Position numbers and translations under genes: made by a program. The notes under the pieces were generated by a model. The model was not told the DNA's origin, did not search any database, and worked only from the letters and a program-made list of their open reading frames with translations. Below are positions 12,003 through 23,000 of a stretch of DNA of 64,000 bases, piece after piece. Origin of the DNA: Symbiodinium kawagutii (lineage: Eukaryota; Sar; Dinophyceae; Suessiales; Symbiodiniaceae); the NCBI GenBank assembly GCA_009767595.1, contig VSDK01000621.1:503714-567713 (forward strand), in the 5' to 3' direction. Every line of letters begins with the position of its first letter. Position 1 is the first letter of the stretch.

Positions 12003-15000
12003 GTGATCATGATTGTGATAACACGCAAACCCGGCAAACCCCTCCGAACATGTTTCACCAAGACGCAAGCTTCGCATGCTCTTTCTTCTCGAAAGTTGCC
12101 TGGCAAAAGAGATCTCCAGTTTGTGCCATGGTAGAAGTCTGAATCTTGCGCACAGGACCATATTTCTCCAGGGAGTGCTTCAGTGCAACTTCCTTTGTCT
12201 CCTTAGGAAGCCCAATGATGTTCACAGAGAGCAACTCACCAGGATAGAGGATCATAGCGACTTTGCCACCCTCTCCATAGACAGGTCTGGTGTGTCCTGC
12301 AAGCAGATCTTCTTCGACCTCGTCGAGGTTGTCTTGCAGCAGTCGATCTCGGTGTTGGATCAAATGCTGCTCCAATGCGTCGGCTCGACCTGGAGCACAC
12401 CAGCACTGGATGGAACCTTGCTTCAGGTCTGCATCGAAAGTGCAATTGAAGAGGTCTTGGACATCCAACCTGAGACACAAACAGGGTTGGCTTCGCACCG
12501 ATCCTCGTCTGCACTAGATACACTGCAGACTTGTAAGCTTAAAGTTTCCTGGATTCAGCAATTTAATTAAACCTGCCTGTACTGGCGAGCTTTCGATCCC
12601 ACCAGCATGCGAGTGGAGAAGTTCTTCACCTCAACTTGGGTTGATGAGATGCTCGGCAACTTGCTCTCCACAACTTTGGCGACGTTTGAGGAGAAGCCTC
12701 GCAAGAAATCCACCAGGTCAGCATCAGACTTCGCAGCCAAAGGAGTAACTCCTGACCAGGGTTGGCAACTCGCTTCATTCCTTCGGCATTGAAAAATTCT
12801 GAGATTTTGGTGTTTTTGCCCCGCCTGTGAGAAAGGTTCGGCTCGTTTCCAAGATCTGCGAAAAACATAGAAACTTCGGTGCTTCAGCGTTTCCTCGAAC
12901 TAACGTGGAAGCTGGAAAGATTGCTCCTACAACTGTAGCTTTTTCAGCTTGTCCATGCACATCGATCAAATGGTAATGACCAGAGGCCGCAGTTCCAACA
13001 CCACGACAAAGAACACCAATGTTCAAGAAGCTCCCTGCAGTGACCAAATGCATCAAATCTGCAGCTGAGATTTCATCCCTTTTGCGGCCCAACTCTTCTT
13101 TGTCTATTTTCAGAGATTTACAACACTGCTGCACCAGGTCACGGCTAGAGGCTTTTGCAAGTTCCATGGCCTTGGCTGAGAAGTAGTGTTTCTTGCAAAA
13201 CTCATAGGCTTCCTGTCTGTTCTGCATGGCCGACCATTTGCGATAGACATTGAAGGCCATCACCACATCTCCATCAACACCAAAGAAGTCCTGCTGCGAT
13301 TCTTTCACCTTCTTCCGCTCATCCTCCTGCGGTTTCTTGAACAATATGCTCTGAACAGACAGCACGCCCACCAGGTCACCGGCTGCACGAAGCATTTCAA
13401 GGCTATGACCCACATGAAGGACCTTTGCCCAGGCCGGGTCGATCTGCAGCTCCGCCGCCAACTCCCCAAAAGCGGTCAACTGCAACTCCTCATCCACTGC
13501 ACCAAGGAACTTCAAAGAACTCCATGCAATGGCCTCGGCCTCTTTGTCCGGCGCCTCCAACCATCGAAATCCGGCAGGATCCAAGCCCATTCCTCGGCGA
13601 TCGATTGGACCAGGAATCCCACTGGCTCTGACAAGTTCAATCCCTTCACCACCACAAAAAACATGCGAAAAAAATTGAACTCAAGATCGTTGATCTCCGG
13701 CCCCATCTTTGAATTGCGTCAGCTTTGATCCCATCTTTGATCCCATCTTTGAATTGAATCAGCTTCGGTCCCATCTTCGGTCCCATCTTTGAATCTTATC
13801 AGCTTCATGTTCCAAAGAATCATGCCAAGTTTCGGAGAAGAGTCAGCAAGGTCAGGCTCACCGGTTTGGACAAGACCTCTGCGAGCTGCGTCTCGCGCAT
13901 CACCTGTCACTGAAGTTGATTGAGTCATGACTTGGGAATGGTGAAACGACCTCAATTGATATGGTTTTCGGCACAAGACGGTCAAAACTGTCAAAGCCAA
14001 GCCGAGAACATCACCTTGCCATCCCAAAAACGAAGAAAAACATCAGCAGCATCACCTCTTCATCTCGAATTTCGCTTCATGTTTGTTGGTGAACCATTCA
14101 TCACCTACAATCTCTTGACCTCACCTAGAATTTTGGGATCTTCACCATGCCTAGCCATGTCTAACCATGGCTTCCTTGACCATGGCGCGCCTCGAACTCG
14201 TCTTGGGAGTAGAGCCGTACGCAGGTCCCCGGCGCTGTTCGTCCCGCTCGGCCCCGACGTTGCTGCGCGGACGACTTCGAGATGGGCACCTCCTGAGCAG
14301 CGGAGAACCTTGTGATGACCCAGGTTGATGAGGGGTAATGGTACTGGTTTATACTGCTTTAGAATGGTTTACAATGGTTTATAACGGTTTATAATGGTTT
14401 ATAACGGCTTATACTCATGGTTATAAGAATGGTTCATAATGGTTCATAATGGTTTAGAATTGTTTATGAACGTTTATGATGGTGTATAATGGTTTATAAT
14501 TTGTTTATAACGGTTTATAATGGTTTTGAATGGTCTGTAACGGTTTACAATAGTTTATAAATTAACGGTTTGAAATTGTTTAAAATGGTTTATAGTCGTG
14601 TATAATTGTTTTATAATAGTTATGACCATTGCAACAATGGGATGACACGTGGTTTTTACTGGTCAAATAAAATGTATAAGGGTTATAATCATCTTGACAA
14701 GGAAATAATAAGTAACATTGTTTTTCATTCCATGTTTATCGTTTGGGAGGGTACCATGGCTTAATGAAAAACAATTTGGCTTAACTAGGGGATACTCCCT
14801 ATGAAAATTAACCAGGTTGGCATTAATCCGGGGTTCACATTAGCCACTTACAGAGCACATGCACCAGCTACCGATCATCGTCAATTTGACAAAGGCATCC
14901 TCTATTGAAAAACTTTCCTTGAGATCGATCTCGCAAGTAGTTCGGTTCTACGGGAGCTGTAGGATGTCGGTGCGACATCATGTGAATGAAAAAATCCATT

Positions 15001-17520
15001 TGGCTTTGCATCATCCTGGAAGTAATTTGAAAGCAGGACTTTCAACTTGGAAGCCATATGACAACTGTTTGCGCACAATCTCTTGCTTTCAAAATCAATC
15101 CACCGGATAGGTGTGACGTGTTGGACTAGAGTTGCAGCAGCATGTTTTGAAACTCAATGAATCCTCAACAGTTGCTGTCCTTCAAAGAGCTGAGATTTCG
15201 CTTGGCTTCGAAGATGAGTTGCTTCTCCACGCCACTGTCCACCACCAAACGCACGCCATCAATGGTCACGGATGTTTCCGCCACGTTGGTGGCAAAGATG
15301 ATCTTCCTGCAGCCGGTCAGCTTCTTGAAGACTTCTGCCTGTTCCTCAGGGTCTTGGCCGCCATGAAGGGCAAAGACTTTGCATGGTTGTTTGGACTTTT
15401 CCAAGGATGTCTGCAGGAGTTTGCGACTGCTCTCGACGTCCTGCTGTGAAGGGAGGAAAGCCAAGATGTCGCCCTCTTCAATGGCAGTCTCTTCATGAAG
15501 ATCCTTCACCTTCGCCCTTGCGTACTCTTGAACTGAGATGGTATCAGGAGTAGGAGAATAGACATCCTCTACAGGAAACATGCGTCCTGGAATCATGACC
15601 ACTGGACAATTCTCCAAGTATTTGGAGAAGAGGTCCTTGTCCAACGTGGCACTTGTCACCACCAGCCGCAGATCGGGCTTGGCTCTTCGCTGAAGGTCAC
15701 AAAGCCAACCCAGGAGCAAGTCCAGACGCACAGAGCGCTCATGAGCCTCATCGAGGATGATGGCATGCACTCCAGTGAGGAAGTCAACACCTTCACGCAT
15801 CAGTTGTTGCAACAAGATCTCCTCCGTCATGTAAACAATTTTCGTCCAGGGTCTGATCTTTCGGTTTCCTCCAACGAGATATCCCACCTCATCTCCAACT
15901 GCAACTGACTCCTTTCCAGCTGCCCATTCTTCGGCCACCCTCTTGGCCAAGGAAGTTGCAGCCACTTTTCGAGGTTGGGTGCAAATAATGCGTTCTCCTT
16001 GGCTGCACTCGGCCAAATATTGCGGCAGTTGGGTCGACTTGCCACTGCCCGTGGCACCCTGCACCACCAAATTCTTGTGCTTCGCCAGCTGTTGCTCGAT
16101 CTCGGCCCGAGCAGCCAGGGCTGGCAAGGCTGCCCGGAGTCGATACAACTCGCGCCTCAGGCGGAAAATCTTCTCCGGGATCGCATGCTTGGACTGTCCA
16201 TCACTGGAATCCTCACAGCATCAAGGTCAACACAGCACCGCAACACATTCCATGCGAATGGATCAAACTGGTGACATGGAAGAATTCCCCGCTTGCAAGA
16301 GGGTTTGGAGTTTGAAAACTGTTGGCCATCGCCAGGCTGAATATTTTGTACATGTTGGAACTAATTGTACTCAGCTGCAACTGTCGGCCTGCTCAGCACT
16401 GGAGGAATAAGAATCATCCTGCCAAGCCGGATGGAAGCACACAAAAAACGGCAAGAGCTTGGGACATCCAACACCGCAGCAAGATTTCACGTGTAATTTC
16501 CAAGAGATTTCAAATTTCAATATACTTCAAGTTGATTGTCCATCTGATTTCAACTGATTTCCATCTTTCAAGGTGCAGCTTCGCCTTCAGCCTTTGAAGG
16601 CTCAGGAGTTGGCCCATGCACGTCAAAGCAGCCTGGTTCCGATCCAAAGCTGGTCACGACTCAAAGTCACACGGCACGGCACCGCAGGGCACCACAGGGC
16701 ACCGCAGGGCACCGCAGGGCACCGCGTGCCTCGTCGAAATTCTCCAACTGCAACTGGAGCTCTTTGGATTTGTCCTCGCTCACCTTAGCCTCTGCGACCT
16801 TCTCCTTCCTGGCACCTGGGCACTGGACGACATCTAGATGATGGACTGAAAGAAGGTCGATCTAGATGAGATGATCGGCACTTGCTTCTAGATGATGGAC
16901 TGGGTAGATGAAATGTCAGCAAGAGACAATCTAACCACGGGTTCCAAGACATGGCCGTTGAAACTTTGTCATTCCAAAGGTTTGGCACACGTTCAGATCT
17001 CTCGTAGGATGTCCTTCACTTGGCGGTCAATTGGTTTCTAGTTTACTAGTCATGCTGCCCATTCCACGCACCCACCTTCTGACATTGCCTCAAGGCGTTC
17101 CAAGAGTAGAGACTGCGACCTGGAGAGTATTCCGGAAAGCTTCATGCCAAAGTGTTTGCTGTCGTTAGGTCGTGAGTCATGCTGAAAATGTGCTTAGCGG
17201 AACGACTTGTACCGTACAACTTTGTAAATTTTGGGCAGTTTATTGAATTGCCCTATCCCCGGCCTTTTCGATGCATCTCGAACCAAACGCGAATGCTCAG
17301 AGCGGGCTTTTTGAAGCTCTTTGAACAATTTCTGAGATCGTGGTATAACGGACATCATTTTGCTCGCTGCAACATCCACTGACATCTCGCCAATCTCACG
17401 GCCATTGGGATGGGCAGACCTGCAGTTGTCTTTGGTGAATTGCTTGCCATCGCGACCATCTACCTCTGCTTTGGTGTCCTTTTCCCAGTCTTTCCAGTCC
17501 CACTGTTTCCAGCCGTCCAT
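8755..17520 (-). CDS. DEAH-box RNA helicase fused to RBR E3 ubiquitin ligase (DEAH11/DEAH12-like), 16 exons
   Basis: Sixteen minus-strand pieces join with consistent phases into one frame of about 1,597 codons, from ATG at 17,518-17,520 to TGA at 8,755-8,757. In order: a charged N-terminus; the DEAH helicase core with motifs I to VI; winged-helix, HA2 and OB-type helicase C-terminal regions; an RRM-like region; a Cys/His segment; then RING1-IBR-RING2. Plant DEAH11/DEAH12 proteins share this helicase plus RBR order and similar length. By family, it would unwind RNA or RNP using ATP and pass ubiquitin through a RING2 cysteine. Substrate and location cannot be seen. Exons: 17264-17520, 17076-17119, 17000-17018, 16730-16808, 15180-16211, 14191-14292, 13834-13903, 12825-13592, 12577-12751, about 12067-12469, 11459-11770, 11046-11296, 10819-10957, 9343-10347, 9068-9113, 8755-8846. 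The two 5' small exons and the 12067 boundary are the least sure. Confidence 0.85.
9343..10347 (-). CDS. exon 14: RING1, IBR and most of RING2
   Basis: 335 codons. RING1 is CSLCFDDFD...CRHRFCTSC..., followed by CP...C ligands. IBR is [10 protein letters not shown]...[13 protein letters not shown]...HHGKSC. RING2 is [31 protein letters not shown] follows. The Cys in DGC aligns with the thioester-forming RING2 cysteine of RBR ligases. The His that usually follows two residues later in GCNHM is replaced (GCSAV). The last RING2 ligands lie on exon 15. Confidence 0.92.
10819..10957 (-). CDS. exon 13 of helicase-RBR gene
   Basis: 46 codons: [20 protein letters not shown], then [20 protein letters not shown]. 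Joins exon 12 (CCAG|GC donor, CTGCAG|G acceptor, phase 2) and exon 14 (CAAG|GA donor, GAAAG|GATC acceptor, phase 0). The join gives a continuous helical linker into the RBR part. Confidence 0.7.
11046..11770 (-). CDS. exons 11 and 12 of helicase-RBR gene
   Basis: Exon 11 (11459-11770) reads [20 protein letters not shown] to QLQLAYK and ends in a CAAG|GA donor. Exon 12 (11046-11296) reads [20 protein letters not shown] and then a Cys/His-rich stretch ([26 protein letters not shown]) that could bind zinc. The intron between them contains a C8 run at 11,393-11,400. The Cys-rich stretch could be an extra small zinc site before the RBR module. I know no name for it. Confidence 0.7.
11947..12001. 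repeat. (TTC)n(ATC)n microsatellite in an intron
   Basis: About seven CTT/TTC units followed by about twelve CAT/ATC units, inside the intron between exons 10 and 11 of the helicase-RBR gene. Confidence 0.95.
12067..12469 (-). CDS. exon 10: RRM-like region of helicase-RBR gene
   Basis: About 134 codons. [20 protein letters not shown] and [10 protein letters not shown]...[12 protein letters not shown] follow the beta-alpha-beta pattern of an RRM (RNP2-like IIGLP; helix; a YGPV strand; an ATFEKKEHA strand and helix). The left boundary is uncertain. A GC donor at 12,065-12,066 keeps the phase; a GT donor at 12,057-12,058 does not. Confidence 0.7.
12577..12751 (-). CDS. exon 9 of helicase-RBR gene, post-OB segment
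   Basis: Reads [20 protein letters not shown] and on to [10 protein letters not shown]. The first residues complete the helicase C-terminal strand ([13 protein letters not shown]). The remainder is the linker toward the RRM-like region. Donor TACAG|GC and acceptor TCTCAG|G join in phase 2 with exon 10. Confidence 0.75.
12825..13592 (-). CDS. exon 8: helicase HA2 and OB-type region
   Basis: 256 codons. [20 protein letters not shown], then [23 protein letters not shown], matches the winged helix to HA2 transition, and [10 protein letters not shown]...YHLIDVHGQ to [17 protein letters not shown] matches the OB-fold end of DEAH proteins. Donor ACAG|GCGGGG joins in phase 1 to exon 9. Confidence 0.88.
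13724..13800. repeat. short intronic tandem repeat (GATCCCATCTTTGAAT type)
   Basis: The phrase CCCATCTTTGAAT with the spacer CAGCTT recurs four to five times with small changes in the intron between exons 7 and 8. Confidence 0.8.
13834..13903 (-). CDS. exon 7: start of helicase winged-helix region
   Basis: 70 bases, acceptor GTGACAG|GTGATG. The peptide ends TLLTLL plus one base; joined to exon 8 it gives [18 protein letters not shown], the conserved L..LGLDP...F.WLEAP segment of DEAH helicases. This match fixes an unusual C|GA donor at 13,832-13,833. An alternative GC donor 12 bases further on would break the phase. Confidence 0.75.
14191..14292 (-). CDS. exon 6: helicase motif VI
   Basis: 34 codons reading [20 protein letters not shown], then [21 protein letters not shown] is the arginine-finger motif VI. 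The exon is too short to stand out as an open frame, but it joins exon 5 in phase 0 exactly where the family expects ISK.SA.QR.GRAGR. Donor GAG|GCGCG (GC type). The next exon, 13834-13903 (23 codons, [20 protein letters not shown]), continues the winged-helix region. Confidence 0.85.
14330..14640. repeat. degenerate GGTTTATAA repeat in an intron
   Basis: About 25 variants of a 9 to 11-bp unit (GGTTTATAATGG, GGTTTATAACGG, GGTTCATAATGG) fill most of the intron between exons 5 and 6. Confidence 0.9.
15180..16211 (-). CDS. exon 5: DEAH helicase RecA1 and most of RecA2
   Basis: 344 codons. Motif I is GATGSGKST (Walker A), motif Ia contains QPR in [15 protein letters not shown], motif II is DEAH, motif III is SAT in VVTSATLD, and motif V is [12 protein letters not shown]. 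All nucleotide-binding and coupling residues expected of a DEAH/RHA helicase are present. Acceptor GTGAG|GATTCC at the right edge; donor TTGAAG|GACAGC (GA type) at the left edge. The exon stops just before motif VI, which is in the next exon. Confidence 0.92.
16673..16725. repeat. 10-bp tandem repeat GCACCGCAGG
   Basis: Five copies of GCACCGCAGG with one variant, next to the donor of exon 4 of the helicase-RBR gene. Confidence 0.9.
17264..17520 (-). CDS. exon 1 of helicase-RBR gene (start codon)
   Basis: Begins with ATG and a Trp-rich start ([15 protein letters not shown]), continues as a charged, basic segment ending near RLVRDASKR, and leaves through an AAAAG|GC donor in phase 2. I chose this ATG because the frame closes just upstream and because the repeat family to its right breaks away inside the first 14 codons. 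Small exons 2 to 4 (17076-17119, 17000-17018, 16730-16808) follow in matching phase and give a likely coiled coil ([20 protein letters not shown]). Confidence 0.55.
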
Positions 17521-18330
17521 AAAGTGGCGATTTCTGGACTCCTTCTTTCCAACCTATCGGCATTTCAATGCAAAGGACCAACTTGCTAGAATTCACAACA
17601 AACTCTATGGATTTGTTCTCCGAAGTCGGGCCTATTTTTGCAGGTACTTGAACAAGCACCAACAATGTGAGATTTTATACTTGGACCATTCCAATCAAAA
17701 CATCTCTGTCATGCAACTGTCTGTCATGCAACTGTCTGTCATGCAACTGACTACCATATTTTCAACAGTCAACATTACATCTGGTTTATTTCACACGGAA
17801 AAGGCCTGTCTCATTTTGTCAGCAAGCACACCCTCAATGAAAAAACTGTTTTGTTGTGATGCTAAGGTTGTGCATTTAAGAGGCCTTCATCTCTTGAAAC
17901 CCCAAGCGCGTCTCACGAAAAACAAAGCAGAAATCCCTCAATACTATATAAATACATTGTCATAAAGAAAAAAAGACAAATACATAGAGAAGTGGAGCTG
18001 GATGCTGACTGGCCACGGCCTGTCTCGTGCTAGATTGGTTCCGGCGGGCAGCTGTAGGTCTACCAGCAGCAGAACTGGCACGGGCCCTCGCACCACTCTG
18101 GCGCCTTTCGTCCACGGTTTTGCTCTGCTGAGCGGCCTTCCAAAAAGATCCGCACAGGCCACACAGGCAAATGAAAGTGGTTCAAAATGATTTGACTGTC
18201 TGCAAAAGTTCTTACCCGCTCAGTCTATGGTAGTCCCAGTGCTGTTCCACTTTCTACTTGCAGCTGGACTTGGAATATGGCAAAGAAAATTAGCTATTCC
18301 AGGATCCATCTGGCGCATCTGGCTTTGTCT
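17479..18330. repeat. repeat family R, copy 1 (contains exon 1 start codons)
   Basis: First copy of a unit of about 0.9 to 1.3 kb seen again at about 20,150-21,265, 21,266-22,590 and 22,591-23,860. The left 42 bases are codons 1 to 14 of exon 1 of the helicase-RBR gene; in other copies those codons diverge after the WEK codons. The rest is 5' flank, including a 15-bp minisatellite (TCTGTCATGCAACTG, 3 units) and a GC-rich block from GGATGCTGACTGGCC to CCTTCCAAAAAGATC. Confidence 0.9.
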
Positions 18331-18360
18331 TGGAATCAAAGCACGCAAGTAGAACCCCCG

Positions 18361-19990
18361 GCACGAGGCGGGGCCGGAAGTTTCCAATAGGAGGGATGCA
18401 CGGTCCTATAACAAGTTTGGGAGAAGAAAATGTTTTGCCTATAGGGCTAGAGGAGTGTGGGGATGGTGCTTGTTCGCAGCTTTGAGCAGGCTGTGTGTTG
18501 GAGCTGCGTTTGCGTTGTGTTGGCGTTGCTGGCGCAAATGTTTGTGTGTTTGGTAATTTGGTTTGCGTTGGTGTGCCTCCAGTGAGCCACACGACCCCTC
18601 TGAACTACTCTTCGCTGACTTGCACGACTCCTCCGAATTCTTCTTCTCTGAGCTGCCAGACTTGTCTTCACTGAATGTGCCCCACAAAAACGTACCTAAG
18701 AAAAACGAACCAAACAAAAACGTACCACACAAAAATGTACCATGCAAAAACGTACCACAAAAATGTACCATGCAAAAACGTACCACGCAAAAACGTACCA
18801 CGCAAAAACGTACCGTGCAAAAAATACCAAACAGAAACGTATCACACAATAACGTACCAAACAAAAGGTACCAACACAGAAACGTACCAACGCAAACAGC
18901 TACCACACAAAAACGTACCAACTCAAACACGTACCAACGCAAAAACGTACCACACAAAAATGCGTCACCCAAAAGCGTACCGCACAAAAAGGCACCACAC
19001 AAAACGTAGCACGCAGAAACGTACCACACAAAAACGTACCAGCAGCAAGAAGCAGCCAGAAAAAGCCAGAAGCAGCCAAAAGCAGCAGCCAAAAGCAGCA
19101 ACTGTTCCATTTACATTGCGGACAGCATGTGAAACTGGAACACATGCACTGAAAGTACCACGCCTGCCACACAAAGTCACAATTCTATCACATCTCATGA
19201 TCAGCTGATGAGTGTGCGGAGGACAAGCACATGCACTCAAAGCACCACGCCTGCCACACAAAACCAACATCCCGCACACCAGCGAACACCTTGAGACCTC
19301 CAGGCCAGTACGACAACCTTCGAGGATAAAGCCGCCACCGCCTCCGAACCGACCTGCTAAACACCAAAGCATGGAGCACGATTCTACGAGAATTCATCAT
19401 GTTTCGTGAGCTTCCCATATCTCAAATTCGCACCGCGCTACAATTTGAGCGATCCAACATGCGCAATCTCCGCACAGGGCCGCAGAATCTCTTCCTTCAA
19501 CTACTTCTCAGCTACTTCTAACTCAGCATTTACTAGCATTTACATCTTTTTCTCTACTTTTCTGTACTTATCTCTGCTTTTCTCTACTTTTTTGCTACTT
19601 TCCTCTTCTTCTGACTACTTTTCACTACTCTTGTCTACTTTACTTTTCTCTTCCTTTCTCCACTCTTCGCTACTTTTCTGTACTCTTCTCCTCTTTTCTC
19701 TTCTTTTCTCTTCTCTACTCTTTTCTGCTCTTCTCTTCTCTTCTCTTCTCTTCCCTTCTCTACGCTTGTCTTCTCTTCTCTACTCTACTCTTCTTTTCTC
19801 TTCTCTTCTCTTCTATTCTCTACTCTTCTCTTCTCTACTCTACTCTTCTTTTCTCTTCGCTTCTCTTCTCTTCTCTACTCTTCTCTTCTCTACTCTACTC
19901 TGCTCTGCTCTTCTCTTCTCTACTCTACTCTTCTTTTCTCTTCTCTTCTCTTCTCTTCTCTTCTCTTCTCTTCTCTTCTCTACTTCTTCA
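18361..19990. repeat. composite dispersed repeat, copy 1
   Basis: Four blocks in order: a GC-rich start (GCACGAGGCGGGG..GGAAGTTTCC, 18,358-18,470); an ACGTACCACACAAAA array (18,668-19,050); a unique block (19,090-19,460) with ATTGCGGACAGCATGTGAAA and CACCGCGCTACAATTTGAGC; and a pyrimidine tract of TTCTCTACTC/TTCTCTTCTC units (19,500-19,990). The same order recurs at 59,110-61,620. It sits between R copies 1 and 2, as though inserted into the R array. Confidence 0.85.
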
Positions 19991-20019
19991 CTACACTTCC
20001 ACATCATCTGTAACTAGGA

Positions 20020-23000
20020 GTTTCTCTTCGAAACTTCCTTTGATAATATGGTAGGCTATTTTGGGATCCGTAACTCGGAGTTTCTGTTTGAAATTTCTTT
20101 TGATAAAAGAAAAACATGTAGAGACAAAACACATTGATTTCAAAGTTGGGAGCATGTGAAACGAACGCTCCATGTCCATCCATTCCGACAACGAATCCGG
20201 TCCTGCGGAGCGTGCAGGTCTTGGTCGAAGGTGGAGCTCGCCGGTTTGCTCTGCTGAGGGACCTGTGCTAGATGATCCATACAAACGGCTACCCAATTCC
20301 TTCATATTCCTTCAAGTGGATGTGACACTTCACTCGAATTCACTCGCTTGCTTTTAGCATGTGGTGATTGGCTGTATGCTTGCCAAGCCAAAAACACTGC
20401 CAGCCTTTTCCCAGTCATTCCAGTCACACTGTTTCAGGCCGTCCATAAAGTAGCGATTTCTAGACTCCTTCTCTCCAACCTATCGGCATTTCAATGCAAA
20501 GGACCAACTTGCTAGAATTCACAACAAACTCTATGGATTTGTTCTCCGAAGTCGGGCCTATTTTTGCAGGTACTTGAACAAGCACCAACAATGTGAGATT
20601 TTATACTTGGACCATTCCAATCAAAACATCTCTGTCATGCAACTGTCTGTCATGCAACTGTCTGTCATGCAACTGACTACCATATTTTCAACAGTCAACA
20701 TTACATCTGGTTTGTTTCACACGGAAAAGGCCTGTCTCATTTTGTCAGCAAGCACACCCTCAATGAAAAAACTGTTTTGTTGTGATGCTAAGGTTGTGCT
20801 ATTTAAGAGGCCTTCATCTCTTGAAACCCCAAGCGCGTCTCACAAAAAACAAAGCAGAAATCCCTCAATACTATATAAATACATTGTCTTAAAGAAAAAA
20901 ACGACAAATATATAGAGAAGTGGAGCTGGATGCTGACTGGCCACGGCCTGTCTCGTGCTAGATTGCTCCCGGCCAGCAGGTCTACCAGCAGCAGAACTGG
21001 CACGGGCCCTCGCACCACTCTGGCCCCTTTCGTCCACGGTTTTGCTCTGCTGAGCGGCCTTCCAAAAAGATCCGCACAGGCCACACAGGCAAATGAAAGT
21101 GGTTCACAATGATTTGACTGTCTGCAAAAGTTCTTACCCTCTCAGTCTACGGTAGTCCGACTGTTGTTCCACTTTCTACTTGCAGCTGGACTTGGAACAT
21201 GGCAAAGAAAATTAGCTACTCCATGATCCATCTGGTGCATCTGGCATTGTCTTGGAGTTTAAGAATATTCAAAAAGAGAGACAACTTTTTGATTTCAAAG
21301 TTGGGAGCATGTGAAACGAACGCTCCATGTCCATCCATTCCGACAACGAATCCGGTCCTGCGGAGCATGCAGGTCTTGGTCGAAGGTGGAGCTCGCCGGT
21401 TTGCTCTGCTGAGGGACCTGTGCTAGATGATCCATACAAACGGCTACCCAATTCCTTCATATTCCTTCAAGTGGATGTGACACTTCACTCGAATTCACTC
21501 GCTTGCTTTAAGAATGTGGTGATTGGTTGTATGCTTGCCAAGCCAAAAACACTGCCAGCCTTTTCCCAGTCATTCCAGTCACACTGTTTCAGGCCGTCCA
21601 TAAAGTAGCGATTTCTAGACTCCTTCTCTCCAACCTATCGGCATTTCAATGCAACGGACCAACTTGCTAGAATTCACAACAAACTCCTCTATGGATTTGT
21701 TCTCCGAAGTCGGGCCTATTTTTGCAGGTACTTGAACAAGCACCAACAATGTGAGATTTTATACTTGGACCATTCCAATCAAAACATCTCTGTCATGCAA
21801 CTGTCTGTCATGCAACTGTCTGTCATGCAACTGTCTGTCATGCAACTGTCTGTCATGCAACTGACTACCATATTTTCAACAGTCAACATTACATCTGATT
21901 TGTTTCACACGGAAAAGGCTTGTCTCATTTTGTCAGCAAGCACACCCTCAATGAAAAAACTGTTTTGTTGTGATGCTAAGGTTGTGCTATTTAAGAGGCC
22001 TTCATCTCTTGAAACCCCAAGCGCGTCTCACATTTGTTTCACACGGAAAAGGCTTGTCTCATTTTGTCAGCAAGCACACCCTCAATGAAAAAACTGTTTT
22101 GTTGTGATGCTAAGGTTGTGCTATTTAAGAGGCCTTCATCTCTTGAAACCCCAAGCGCGTCTCACGAAAAACAAAGCAGAAATCCCTCAATACTATATAA
22201 ATACATTGTCTTAAAGAAAAACACGACAAATATATAGAGAAGTGGAGCTGGATGCTGACTGGCCACGGGCTGTCTGGTGCTAGATTGCTCCCCGCGGTCA
22301 GCTGTAGGTCTACCAGCAGCAGAACTGGCACGGGCCCTCGCACCACTCTGGCCCCTTTCGTCGACGGTTTTGCTCTGCTGAGCGGCCTTCCAAAAAGATC
22401 CGCACAGGCCACACAGGCAAATGAAAGTGGTTCACAATGATTTGACTGTCTGCAAAAGTTCTTACCCTCTCAGTCTACGGTAGTCCGACTGTTGTTCCGC
22501 TTTCTACTTGCAGCTGGACTTGGAACATGGCAAAGAAAATTAGCTACTCCATGATCCATCTGGTGCATCTGGCATTGTCTTGGAGTTTAAGAATATTCAA
22601 AAAGAGAGACAACTTTTTGATTTCAAAGTTGGGAGCATGTGAAACGAACGCTCCATGTCCATCCATTCCGACAACGAATCCGGTCCTGCGGAGCATGCAG
22701 GTCTTGGTCGAAGGTGGAGCTCGCCGGTTTGCTCTGCTGAGGGACCTGTGCTAGATGATCCATCCAAACGGCTACCCAATTCCTTCATATTCCTTCAAGT
22801 GGATGTGACACTTCACTCGAATTCACTCGCTTGCTTTAAGAATGTGGTGATTGGTTGTATGCTTGCCAAGCCAAAAACACTGCCAGCCTTTTCCCAGTCA
22901 TTCCAGTCACACTGTTTCAGGCCGTCCATAAAGTGGCGATTTCTGGACTCCTTCTCTCCAACCTATCGGCATTTCAATGCAAAGGACCAACTTGCTAGAA

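Noticed and set aside
12057-12058. GT donor ending exon 10 of the helicase gene
   Set aside because: It would put the next exon out of phase; a GC donor at 12,065-12,066 keeps the frame, so GT was not used in the model.
19406-20017. 203-codon plus-strand frame of Ser/Leu/Phe
   Set aside because: Translation of the pyrimidine microsatellite.
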